This document shows, piece by piece, positions 27,135 through 35,182 of a stretch of DNA of 64,000 nt. The stretch is taken from positions 1 to 64,000 of the forward strand of contig JAQVBQ010000006.1 of NCBI GenBank assembly GCA_028690215.1, read 5' to 3'. A program made the translations under genes and the position numbers. The notes beneath the pieces are model-generated. The model was not told the origin of the DNA and searched no databases. It was given only the letters and a program-made list of their open reading frames with translations. The first letter of the stretch is position 1, and the number at the start of each line of letters is the position of its first letter. This stretch comes from Bacteroidales bacterium. Lineage in GTDB: Bacteria > Bacteroidota > Bacteroidia > Bacteroidales > UBA932.

Positions 27135-28262
27135 ATGAGGTTTTCTGATATAATAGGGCATGACAAATTGAAGCAGCAGCTTATAAAGCTTTCAAATGAA
27201 GGCAGGGTAAGCCATGCTGTGCTATTCTGCGAGGAGCCCGGCTATGGGGCGTTGGCTCTGGCGCTTGCCTTTGCACAATATAATTCATGTCCTCATAAAA
27301 ACGGAGATGATTCGTGTGGTACATGCCCGACCTGCAATAAAATCCAGAAGTTGATTCACCCGGATCTTCATTTTGCCGTTCCCGTCAGTGCAACAAAGAA
27401 GATTACTGCCGACAAGAAACCTGTTACGGATATGTTCATTGATGAGTGGAGAAAGGTAGTGTCGGCAAACCCTGAAATTTCCGAACAGGAGTGGTATGAT
27501 ACCATAGGAATCGAAAACAAACAGGGTATCATTGGCGTCAATGAGGCCGGGCAGATATTGAAAAAACTCAATTTCCGCGCTTTTGAGGGGGGAGATAAGT
27601 ACATGATAATCTGGTTGCCCGAGAGGATGAATCAGGAGGCGGCAAACAAGCTTCTTAAACTCATTGAGGAGCCACCTGCAGGGACTTATATCTTTATGGT
27701 GACTCAAGCTCCGGAAAGGATTATCACAACTATTCTCTCGAGATGTCAGATTGTAAGAGTAATGCCTATTGAACAGGATGTTCTGGCCAGACATCTGGAG
27801 GAGGAGTCGGGGCTTTCTGCCGAGGATGCACTCCTTTGGTCAAGAATATCAAGCGGCAGCCTGAGCAGAGCCAGAGAGATGATTAGTTCAGACATAGAGG
27901 CCGGTGAAGACCATGAGATATTAATCAAGTTGCTTGACGCTTGTTCTTCAAAGGATATGACCAAAGTTATTCAGGTTTGGGAGCGCCTTGCAACATTTAA
28001 CAGAGAGAAGCAGAAGGACTTCTGTTATTATGCTTTGGAATTCCTGAGGGAGTTGTACATTACAAGCCTTGGCCTGACTGAAATTGCAAACATTCCTTTG
28101 CAAAGACGTGATGTTGTTGCAACATGGGTAAAAAAGATAAAACCTTCATTCTACCAAAAAAGCTATGATGTTTTAAACAACGCACTGAAAGACATAGAGA
28201 GAAATGTTAATTCCAAGTATATTTTTGCAGATGTGAGTAACCGCTTTTTTCTATCTTTGTAG
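27135..28262 (+). CDS. holB: DNA polymerase III delta-prime subunit
   Basis: A 375-residue clamp-loader protein. The zinc module Cys52, 61, 64, 67 (SCGTCPTC) is present. The Walker A region is degenerate (EPGYGALAL, no GKT), as expected for the non-ATPase delta-prime subunit. IIGHDKLKQQL, KLLKLIEEPPAGTYIFMVTQ and TILSRCQ are family hallmarks. It is followed after 8 bases by ricT. Confidence 0.9.
   Translation: MRFSDIIGHDKLKQQLIKLSNEGRVSHAVLFCEEPGYGALALALAFAQYNSCPHKNGDDSCGTCPTCNKIQKLIHPDLHFAVPVSATKKITADKKPVTDMFIDEWRKVVSANPEISEQEWYDTIGIENKQGIIGVNEAGQILKKLNFRAFEGGDKYMIIWLPERMNQEAANKLLKLIEEPPAGTYIFMVTQAPERIITTILSRCQIVRVMPIEQDVLARHLEEESGLSAEDALLWSRISSGSLSRAREMISSDIEAGEDHEILIKLLDACSSKDMTKVIQVWERLATFNREKQKDFCYYALEFLRELYITSLGLTEIANIPLQRRDVVATWVKKIKPSFYQKSYDVLNNALKDIERNVNSKYIFADVSNRFFLSL
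28252..28259 (+). promoter_or_regulatory. -7 box for ricT
   Basis: TATCTTTG, an exact TAnnTTTG match, lies in the last codons of holB and ends 11 bases before the ricT ATG. It could give a separate short-leader transcript for ricT-gldH-trmB. Confidence 0.4.
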
Positions 28263-28270
28263 TTATTATT

Positions 28271-29422
28271 ATGAAAGATCAAGAAATTATAAATGATTGT
28301 TCGAGGGGTTGCAAGACCTGGAAGGATCAGGACGAAGAGATCAAAGTTCGTTACAGCAAAGGATGCTGTAAGCTGAGCGTCTTTGATTGGCTGCAAGGAA
28401 TCACTGACGAGCAGGCAAAGGATTTATATGAGGTCCGTTTTAAGAATACCCGGAAATCATACTATAAAAACACTTCTGGCCAGCAGATAGAGGTTGGAGA
28501 TTTTGTAACTGTTGAGGCGACAAACGGTCACGATGTGGGTATAGTCACACTTTCGGGGCCTGTAATACTGGCGCAGCTCAGACGCAACAATATTGAATCC
28601 GGGAAATTCGAATTCAAGAAGATATACAGAAAAGCAAAGGGACTTGACATAGAGAGATGGCAGGAAACTATATCCAGAGAGCACAAGACAATGATCCGCT
28701 CGAGACAGATAGCTGCATCCCTCGGATTAAGCATGAAGATAGGTGATGTTGAATTTCAGGGAGACGGCACAAAGGCCATCTTCTACTACATAGCAGATGA
28801 GAGGGTTGACTTCAGGCAACTTATCCGCCTATTCGCAGATGAGTTCAAAATAAGGATTGAGATGCGCCAGATAGGTGCAAGACAGGAGGCGGGACTTATC
28901 GGGGGTATTGGAGTATGTGGACAGGAACTTTGCTGTGCAAGGTTTATGTCGGATTTCCAGTCCATAACCACGCAGGCAGCCAGATGCCAGGACTTGTCGC
29001 TTAATCCTCAGAAACTCGCGGGTCAGTGCAGTAAACTTAAGTGCTGCATTAATTATGAGGCGGCTGTTTATATCGATGCCCACTCTACAATGCCTGTTGT
29101 CAAAGCGCCGCTTGATACGGATGAGGGACCTGCATTCCTTGTAAAGACAGATGTTCTGAAAGGTCTTATGTGGTTCTCGTACGAGCAGAATAGTATGGCA
29201 GGAATGTTCCCAATCACTTTTGAATGTGTGAAAGAGATTCTGAAACAGAATCGGAGAGGTGTCAAGGTACCTGATCTCAGGCCGGACAAAGAGGCAGCAC
29301 CTGAATTCAAGAGTGCTGTCGGAGAGGGTAGTATCTCAAGATTTGATGAGGAGAAGAGAGGGAATCGCAATAATCACAAAAAGAAAAAGAAGCAATCCCC
29401 TAAGAAAGGCAATGAGAATTAA
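28271..29422 (+). CDS. ricT: PSP1/RicT-family protein
   Basis: A 383-residue protein with the PSP1 domain (VRFKNTRKSYYKN... then RADERVDFRQL-like and RIEMRQIGARQEAGLIGGIG) and the cysteine-rich CGQELCCARF and CSKLKCCINYE motifs. In Bacillus these cysteines in RicT help hold Fe-S clusters of the Y complex that modulates RNase Y. The C-terminal tail is basic and low in complexity (KKKKKQSPKKG). Its role in Bacteroidota is not established. It overlaps gldH by 11 bases. Confidence 0.88.
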   Translation: MKDQEIINDCSRGCKTWKDQDEEIKVRYSKGCCKLSVFDWLQGITDEQAKDLYEVRFKNTRKSYYKNTSGQQIEVGDFVTVEATNGHDVGIVTLSGPVILAQLRRNNIESGKFEFKKIYRKAKGLDIERWQETISREHKTMIRSRQIAASLGLSMKIGDVEFQGDGTKAIFYYIADERVDFRQLIRLFADEFKIRIEMRQIGARQEAGLIGGIGVCGQELCCARFMSDFQSITTQAARCQDLSLNPQKLAGQCSKLKCCINYEAAVYIDAHSTMPVVKAPLDTDEGPAFLVKTDVLKGLMWFSYEQNSMAGMFPITFECVKEILKQNRRGVKVPDLRPDKEAAPEFKSAVGEGSISRFDEEKRGNRNNHKKKKKQSPKKGNEN

Positions 29423-29840
29423 GGACAAAGTGCTCCTGTTGACGCTGGTCTCGATCATTCTATGCTCCTGTTCAACAGATAAACCTGAACCAAGTGTACA
29501 GTGGTTTCGTCTTATCAACAGGAATATAGAGAAAACATATAATATTGATTTTAGCTTAAGGGTATCAAGAGCATATAAAGGGCATGAGCTGCCGCTCAGG
29601 CTGGAGATTCTTTCACCGGAAGGGAAAAGATATGCAGACACATTGAGGATACCAGTAAAAGAGTCTTCTCACAATTACACTGTACACATAATTCCAAGCG
29701 GAGTATGGAATGATATAATCTGGCACTACAGAAAGGATGTCTCTTTCCCGGAAACAGGAAAATGGCTGTTTGCAGTTCATTACATAAATCCGGAGAAGAA
29801 AAGAGGGATGGTAGAGGAATTAGAAATGAGGATAAAATAA
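29412..29840 (+). CDS. gldH: Gliding-motility-type lipoprotein GldH
   Basis: A 142-residue lipoprotein whose signal peptide ends at a CSC cluster (C18/C20 in LVSIILCSCSTD). The mature part follows the GldH pattern: Y/F-rich N-terminus, HELPLRLEILSPEGKRYADTLRIPV, ending in GKWLFAVHYI. GldH is needed for gliding/T9SS function in flavobacteria, and homologues persist in non-gliding Bacteroidales. I start at ATG 29412 inside the end of ricT, because upstream in-frame Met gives no signal peptide. No other gld genes are present here. Confidence 0.78.
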   Translation: MRIKDKVLLLTLVSIILCSCSTDKPEPSVQWFRLINRNIEKTYNIDFSLRVSRAYKGHELPLRLEILSPEGKRYADTLRIPVKESSHNYTVHIIPSGVWNDIIWHYRKDVSFPETGKWLFAVHYINPEKKRGMVEELEMRIK

Positions 29841-29842
29841 GA

Positions 29843-30517
29843 ATGGGAAAGGATAAATTAAAAAGATTTGCTGAGAATGAGACTTTCGGCAACCTGTATC
29901 AACCCGATTTCGATGAGGTGTTCAGAAAGGAGTACAGGCTGAAGGGTAAATGGAAGGAAGAGGTTTTTAAAAACCAGAATCCCATAGTGCTTGAGCTTGG
30001 TTGCGGAAGAGGTGAGTATACTGTCGAGATGGCCAGGAGAAATCCTCATATAAACTTTATGGGCATAGATATTAAAGGGGCAAGGCTGTGGAGAGGAGCA
30101 AAAAGTGCCATAGAGGAGAAGCTTGACAATGTTGCCTTTGTTCGTTGCAGGATTGAGTTTATTGAAAACCTGTTTGATAAAGATGAGATCTCTTCAATAT
30201 GGATAACATTTGCTGACCCGCAGATAAACAGGGAAAACAAAAGACTCACAGGTCCGGTATTTTTGGAGAGATACAAAAAATTCCTTGAGCCTGGTGGAAT
30301 AATTCATCTGAAGACAGACAGCAGCTTTCTGCATGAATATACTCTCGAGCTTGCAAAAGAGTGCAAGTACGAGGTTATTGAGGCAAATAATGACATCTAC
30401 GGGACAGGACGTGCGGAAGGAGTCCTAACGATAAGGACGCATTATGAAGAGCATTTTCTGTCGCAGGGTTTTCCGATAACCTACATGGCTTTCCGGATTA
30501 CTCCGAAGCCTCTCTAG
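29843..30517 (+). CDS. trmB: tRNA (guanine-46-N7)-methyltransferase
   Basis: A 224-residue SAM-dependent methyltransferase. LELGCGRGEYTVEMA is the SAM site, and FADPQINRENKRL replaces the usual FPDPWPKKRHHKRR, a variant seen in Bacteroidetes TrmB. The start ATG 29843 (MGKDKLKRFAENETF) is 2 bases after gldH; longer upstream starts run through gldH. The end overlaps a convergent hypothetical gene by 20 bases. Confidence 0.9.
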   Translation: MGKDKLKRFAENETFGNLYQPDFDEVFRKEYRLKGKWKEEVFKNQNPIVLELGCGRGEYTVEMARRNPHINFMGIDIKGARLWRGAKSAIEEKLDNVAFVRCRIEFIENLFDKDEISSIWITFADPQINRENKRLTGPVFLERYKKFLEPGGIIHLKTDSSFLHEYTLELAKECKYEVIEANNDIYGTGRAEGVLTIRTHYEEHFLSQGFPITYMAFRITPKPL

Positions 30518-30983
30518 TTGCATATTCTATTGATCTTGCAAGCCTGAACACATCTTTTCTCATGCCATCCAGAACAATTGGATTGTCGGTGAAATCAACA
30601 ACTATTGTGTCTTCATACATTCTGAACATACGGGTGACAGGGGATTTGTGTCTGAAGGTGATGGTGGTGGCACTCTCGGCAACTATAATGTAGTTGCTGT
30701 TTTCAAATACCTTTAATACCTTCTCTCTCTCTTCGGCGAACGGCCTGTTGAGGTATGCACGTTTTTTTATGAAACTTACAAGAGGGTATGCGAAAGAGAT
30801 AACAATGAAAAATATCAGAAGTTGTGTGCCTGTGCCGGCTCTGAAAAGGCTTTCGTAATTAAACTCTTTTTGTCCGGAAGTAAGAGCAAATATGGTAATG
30901 ATAAGGAAAAATACGATTGCCATATATACCAGGTATTTAACCACTCTTATCAAGTACTTTTTAAAATCAAAGCCACTTTTCAT
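30498..30983 (-). CDS. Hypothetical inner-membrane protein
   Basis: A 161-residue protein with two membrane helices (about 14-34 and 52-70) and a soluble C-terminal domain of strands (IIVAESATTITFRHKSP, EDTIVVDF) ending in helices. I do not recognise a family. It converges with trmB (20-base overlap) and is divergent from the coiled-coil protein gene. Confidence 0.7.
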   Translation of the reverse strand: MKSGFDFKKYLIRVVKYLVYMAIVFFLIITIFALTSGQKEFNYESLFRAGTGTQLLIFFIVISFAYPLVSFIKKRAYLNRPFAEEREKVLKVFENSNYIIVAESATTITFRHKSPVTRMFRMYEDTIVVDFTDNPIVLDGMRKDVFRLARSIEYATREASE

Positions 30984-31020
30984 AATTATTAAGATTTAAT
31001 AAACGACAACATTATCAACG

Positions 31021-31028
31021 CAAAGCTA
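31021..31028 (-). promoter_or_regulatory. -7 box for 30498-30983 gene
   Basis: TAGCTTTG on the minus strand, an exact TAnnTTTG match 37 bases before the start. Confidence 0.5.
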
Positions 31029-31039
31029 AATAAAAATCT

Positions 31040-31047
31040 TAAATTTG
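31040..31047 (+). promoter_or_regulatory. -7 box for coiled-coil protein / hemW
   Basis: TAAATTTG, an exact TAnnTTTG match 31 bases before the coiled-coil gene. It is 11 bases from the divergent minus-strand box. Confidence 0.55.
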
Positions 31048-31078
31048 TTAGTTATTAAGAATAAATAAAGTCAGAGAC

Positions 31079-31945
31079 ATGGAAAATGAGAAAAAATTAA
31101 AAAATCTGGTTATTGTTCTAACTGTAGTTGCTGTTTTACTCGCTGCTTTTCTTGCTTATATCTGGATTGACAGGAATAAAATGGTTGGAGACCTGACTAT
31201 TGAAAAGGAACAATTGACAGAACAGACAGAAATGCTTAAGGAGGAGTATGCAACGCTGACTACTAATAATGACAGCCTTAACGTACAGCTATCCAGAGAG
31301 CGTGAAAAGGTTGACCAACTTATCGAGAGAGTCAAGAAAACTGAGGCTACTAACAGGTATAAAATCCGTCAGTATGAAAAAGAGCTCGGCACACTTAGAA
31401 GTATAATGAGAAGCTACATTGTACAGATTGATTCATTGAATACCCTCAATACACATCTGAGAAAAGAGACTGCTGCTGCGAAGGATGAAGTTAAACAGAC
31501 CAAACAGAAGTATGAGGAGCTGCAGACTACCACAGATGAATATGCCCGTCAGGTTCAGAAAGGATCGGTTCTTAAGGGCAGAGGCATAAATATGATTGCC
31601 ATCACAGCTTCAAACAAGGAGACAGACAGAAGCAGCCGTGCCGTTAAGCTTAAGACCTGTCTCAATCTTGTAGAGAATTCAATTGCTGCCAAAGGGCCAA
31701 GGAGAGTTTATATAAGAGTTAAGGGGCCGGACGGAATCCTGATGACCGGTGCAAGCCAGCAGATTTTCAATACAAACGGGGAGCAGATGATATACTCTGC
31801 TGTTCGTGAGGTTGACTATCAGGGGTCTGAGCTGGAAGTCTGCATATACTTTGCCAACAATGCCCCTTATGTAAAAGGTGTTTACAATGTGGACGTTTAC
31901 ACCGAAGAGGGCAAAATTGGGTCGGCAGACCTGTTGCTAAGATAG
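31079..31945 (+). CDS. Membrane-anchored coiled-coil protein
   Basis: A 288-residue protein with one N-terminal membrane helix (about 8-28), then a long coiled coil with heptads to about residue 160 (EKEQLTEQTEMLKEEYATL...). A globular C-terminal beta-rich domain (about 165-288) contains RRVYIRVKGPDGILM. It looks like a periplasm-facing envelope protein of unknown function. hemW begins one base after its stop. Confidence 0.82.
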   Translation: MENEKKLKNLVIVLTVVAVLLAAFLAYIWIDRNKMVGDLTIEKEQLTEQTEMLKEEYATLTTNNDSLNVQLSREREKVDQLIERVKKTEATNRYKIRQYEKELGTLRSIMRSYIVQIDSLNTLNTHLRKETAAAKDEVKQTKQKYEELQTTTDEYARQVQKGSVLKGRGINMIAITASNKETDRSSRAVKLKTCLNLVENSIAAKGPRRVYIRVKGPDGILMTGASQQIFNTNGEQMIYSAVREVDYQGSELEVCIYFANNAPYVKGVYNVDVYTEEGKIGSADLLLR

Positions 31946-31946
31946 T

Positions 31947-33086
31947 TTGGCCGGAATATACATACACGTTCCGTTCTGTTCACGGTTTTGCAATTACTGT
32001 GATTTTTACTCGGTAAAACAGACCGGAAGAATAGACGCTTACATAGAATCTCTCCTTTGTGAAATAGAGCAAAGGAGAGATTTCTTTGTTAAATGTAATG
32101 CAACTCCAACAACTCTCTATATTGGAGGTGGAACTCCTTCGCTGTTATCTCCGGATCAGATATCGGTGATTACAGAGAAGATATGCAGCAGCTTCGATAT
32201 CCATTCAGTGGATCAGTTACGAGAATATACAGTAGAGGTTAATCCGGATGATGTAAACAGAGATTATCTGTTGCGTTTGCGCTCAGTTGGCGTGAAGAGA
32301 CTCAGTATGGGTATCCAGTCTTTTGATGATGAGGATCTGCGCTGGATGAACAGACGCCATGATTCGGCGATGGCAAAGGAGGCTTATTATACTGCAAGGG
32401 ATTGCGGATTTGAGAATATAAGCCTTGATCTTATTTTCGGTTATAGTTTATTGTCAGAAGAGAAGTGGATTAAAAATATAGAGACAATGCTCTCTCTAAG
32501 GCCGGAGCATATATCTTCATATCAGTTGGGCATAGAGAAAAACACAAAACTGGGGGCTCAATTTGCCAGAGGAGAGTACTCTCCTCTATCGGATGAGGAG
32601 AGCTACTTACAATATTCGACTCTACAGGGAATGCTTGCAGATGCTGGTTACAGGCAGTACGAGATCTCAAATTTTGCATTGCCGGGGTTTGAAGCAATAC
32701 ACAACAGCTCTTACTGGGATTACTCACCCTATCTGGGTTTGGGCCCCTCTGCACACTCCTTTGACGGAGATACAAGAAGCTGGAATTGTTCTAGTATCAT
32801 CAAGTACATAAATGCCCTGAAAAACGGGGATAGGTGTTTCCAGGGTGAACGACTGACATCCAGAGACAAATTCAACGAGAGAGTGATGCTCTCATTGAGA
32901 CGGGCGGATGGACTGGATATTAAATCCCTTCAGGAACATTGCACGGGTGAGGATTATGAATCCTTTACAAAACAGCTGAAAGTTTTGTTGAGGCAAGGTC
33001 TTGCAGTTGAGGAAGGGAACAAAATAAAAATCCCGTCTGATAAACTATTCATATCAGACGGGATTATAAGGGATCTATTTATCTAA
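31947..33086 (+). CDS. hemW: Radical SAM heme chaperone HemW
   Basis: A 379-residue radical SAM protein with the CxxxCxxC cluster motif (Cys11, 15, 18 in CSRFCNYC) right after IYIHVPF. GGGTPSLL and VEVNPDD follow as expected. The length and the CNYCDF motif fit HemW, not the anaerobic oxidase HemN. The start is TTG 31947, one base after the previous stop; no ATG precedes the essential IHVPFC segment. Confidence 0.88.
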   Translation: MAGIYIHVPFCSRFCNYCDFYSVKQTGRIDAYIESLLCEIEQRRDFFVKCNATPTTLYIGGGTPSLLSPDQISVITEKICSSFDIHSVDQLREYTVEVNPDDVNRDYLLRLRSVGVKRLSMGIQSFDDEDLRWMNRRHDSAMAKEAYYTARDCGFENISLDLIFGYSLLSEEKWIKNIETMLSLRPEHISSYQLGIEKNTKLGAQFARGEYSPLSDEESYLQYSTLQGMLADAGYRQYEISNFALPGFEAIHNSSYWDYSPYLGLGPSAHSFDGDTRSWNCSSIIKYINALKNGDRCFQGERLTSRDKFNERVMLSLRRADGLDIKSLQEHCTGEDYESFTKQLKVLLRQGLAVEEGNKIKIPSDKLFISDGIIRDLFI

Positions 33087-33749
33087 TCAGCAGATTCCGT
33101 TTGCTCTGCAGTATGCTGTAATGGCTATTACTGCAAATCCGAGGAATATAAATGTTGCGTATACATATGCTATAGCTCTCCATCTGTTGAGCCATTTAGA
33201 GTTATTCATACCTACTGTATGGAAGGCACTCCAGAAGCCGTGTGTAAGGTGGAACCAGAGAGCTCCGAACCAAACAAGGTAAAGTATAACTATTACAATA
33301 TTGCCAAATGTGAGCTCCATAAGAGCGTTTACATTCTCTGCCTCGCCACCAGTAAGCTCAGGAAGCTGCATCTTTGCCCAGAAGTGTGTAAGGTGGAATG
33401 CTAGGAATCCTAGTACTATAATTCCAAGAACAAGCATGTTCTTTGATGCCCATGAGTCTGACTTACCTTTGTGTGTCACTGCATACCTCTCTTTCCCGCG
33501 AGCCTTGAGGTTTGTGAGTGTAAGGAAGAATGCATATATGATATGTATTATGAAACCGGCTGCAAGAACAGGTACCATAGCAACTACTACCGGTGACCCC
33601 ATAATCATTATTATTGTGTCGAATGACTCAGGACCAAGTATGTAGGCTGAGTTTGCAAATAGGTGGACCAATAAGAATAAAATAAGAAAAAGTCCGGTGA
33701 TGCTCATTATGAGTTTCTTTCCGATTGAGGATGTAAAAATGTTTCCCAT
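33087..33749 (-). CDS. frdC: Succinate dehydrogenase / fumarate reductase cytochrome b subunit (orphan)
   Basis: A 220-residue inner-membrane protein with five hydrophobic helices and conserved histidines (LVHLFAN, HIIYAF, FHLTHFW, HLTHGFWSAFH) for di-heme binding, as in Bacteroidales/Wolinella-type b-type anchors of quinol:fumarate reductase. The usual order is C-A-B, but its stop codon abuts the stop of convergent hemW, so flavoprotein and iron-sulfur subunit genes are not next to it. Function assignment is firm; partner genes must be elsewhere. Confidence 0.9.
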   Translation of the reverse strand: MGNIFTSSIGKKLIMSITGLFLILFLLVHLFANSAYILGPESFDTIIMIMGSPVVVAMVPVLAAGFIIHIIYAFFLTLTNLKARGKERYAVTHKGKSDSWASKNMLVLGIIVLGFLAFHLTHFWAKMQLPELTGGEAENVNALMELTFGNIVIVILYLVWFGALWFHLTHGFWSAFHTVGMNNSKWLNRWRAIAYVYATFIFLGFAVIAITAYCRANGIC

Positions 33750-33788
33750 GTTACTATGATTTAATTTTTCGCTCTTTTAAAGTGGCTG

Positions 33789-33796
33789 CAAAGATA
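33789..33796 (-). promoter_or_regulatory. -7 box for the cytochrome b subunit gene
   Basis: TATCTTTG on the minus strand, an exact TAnnTTTG match 39 bases before the start. Confidence 0.55.
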
Positions 33797-33828
33797 AGTC
33801 CTTGCTTGGTAATTTCATAATATTTAGC

Positions 33829-33836
33829 TACTTTTG
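33829..33836 (+). promoter_or_regulatory. -7 box for pyrH-frr operon
   Basis: TACTTTTG, an exact TAnnTTTG match 45 bases before pyrH. A TTGG lies about 20 bases upstream at 33806 as a possible weak -33. Confidence 0.55.
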
Positions 33837-33881
33837 TTATGTTCAGTTAGTGTAATTAATGCTTTTAACACTTAATAGTTA

Positions 33882-34592
33882 ATGAAATACAAAAGAGTCT
33901 TGCTGAAATTAAGCGGCGAGAGTATTGGCGGCCGGCAAGGAACAGGAATTGATGAAAATATACTCGCCCAATATGCAAAAGATATACATCAGATTGTCTC
34001 TTCAGGTGTAGAAGTTGCTATTGTCATCGGCGGAGGTAACATATTCAGAGGCCTTTCCGGTGTTGGTAAGGGCTTTGACAGAGTCAAGGGCGATCAGATG
34101 GGAATGCTTGCAACAATAATAAACAGCATAGCCTTATCTATGGCAATCAAATCGGAGGGTACACCGGCAGAGGTTTATACATCTACACCGGCAGAGCCTT
34201 ACGGAATATATTACAATAGGGATAAAGCCCTGAAAATGATGCAGAGCGGAGGAGTTGCCATCATTGCGGGTGGCACCGGGAATCCTTTTTTCACAACAGA
34301 TTCTGCATCAGCACTCAGAGCGGCCGAAATAGGAGCAGATGCACTGCTTAAGGGTACAAGGGTTGACGGAGTCTATACTGCAGATCCGGAGAAGGATCGC
34401 AATGCAGTAAAGTATAATTCTCTTACATTTGACGAGGCATTGGACAAAAATCTGAGGATTATGGATCTTACAGCTTTTACCCTTTGTAAGGAGAATAAAA
34501 TTCCAATCGTTGTCTTTGATGTAAATACGAAGGGCAATCTTTTCAAGATCGTCAATGGAGAGGAGATTGGTACTATTGTTTCAGACAAATAA
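33882..34592 (+). CDS. pyrH: UMP kinase
   Basis: A 236-residue amino-acid-kinase-fold enzyme that phosphorylates UMP to UDP. YKRVLLKLSGESIGG at the start, VIGGGNIFRG and the GGTGNPFFTTDSASALRAAEIGAD block are diagnostic. It is followed by frr after 21 bases, the classic pyrH-frr pair. Confidence 0.96.
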   Translation: MKYKRVLLKLSGESIGGRQGTGIDENILAQYAKDIHQIVSSGVEVAIVIGGGNIFRGLSGVGKGFDRVKGDQMGMLATIINSIALSMAIKSEGTPAEVYTSTPAEPYGIYYNRDKALKMMQSGGVAIIAGGTGNPFFTTDSASALRAAEIGADALLKGTRVDGVYTADPEKDRNAVKYNSLTFDEALDKNLRIMDLTAFTLCKENKIPIVVFDVNTKGNLFKIVNGEEIGTIVSDK

Positions 34593-34613
34593 ACGAATTC
34601 TAATCATAATAAA

Positions 34614-35180
34614 ATGGATATCAGTAAACAAAAAGAGGTTATTACAGCAGCCAAGGACAAAATGAGCAAGGCTATTTTTCACCTGGAAGAGGAACTAAAG
34701 ACCTACAGGGCCGGAAAGGCTAATCCTGCCGTTTTCCACAATATCATGGTAGATTATTACGGCAATCTGACACCAATTCCCCAGGTAGCAAGTATCACTA
34801 CTCCTGACGCAAAGACTATGCTTATCCAGCCATGGGACAAGAAAATGATCCCGGCCATAGAAAAAGCGATCATGGTGGCAAATGTCGGCTTCACTCCACA
34901 GAACAATGGCGAGCACGTAAGGATAAATGTTCCACCCCTCACAGAAGAGCGCAGAAAAGAGCTTGTAAAGAAGGTGAAACAAGAGGGTGAGAACGCAAAG
35001 ATAAGTATTCGCAACGCCCGCAGGGATGGAGTTGATTTGTTGAAGAAATATCAGAAAGAGGGACTTCCGGAAGATCTAGTTAAAGATGGGGAGGCTGTCC
35101 TGCAGAAGGATACAGACAGTTTTAACAAAAGAGTTGATGAGATCTTATCTGTGAAAGAAAAAGAGATAATGACTGTATAA
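34614..35180 (+). CDS. frr: Ribosome recycling factor
   Basis: A 188-residue factor that splits post-termination ribosomes. The hallmark segments are present: LKTYRAGKANPAVF, NVGFTPQNNGEHVRINVPPLTEERRKELVK, and ISIRNARRD. Length is normal. Its stop is 2 bases before the DUF4403 start, and a terminator hairpin lies just inside that next gene. Confidence 0.96.
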   Translation: MDISKQKEVITAAKDKMSKAIFHLEEELKTYRAGKANPAVFHNIMVDYYGNLTPIPQVASITTPDAKTMLIQPWDKKMIPAIEKAIMVANVGFTPQNNGEHVRINVPPLTEERRKELVKKVKQEGENAKISIRNARRDGVDLLKKYQKEGLPEDLVKDGEAVLQKDTDSFNKRVDEILSVKEKEIMTV

Positions 35181-35182
35181 AG

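Noticed and set aside
27285-27794. 169-residue antisense frame inside holB
   Set aside because: It lies fully within a well-supported clamp-loader gene and shows no motif or start context.
29762-29842. Longer N-terminus for TrmB
   Set aside because: The extra 27 codons overlap gldH out of frame and do not resemble TrmB; ATG 29843 gives the conserved start.
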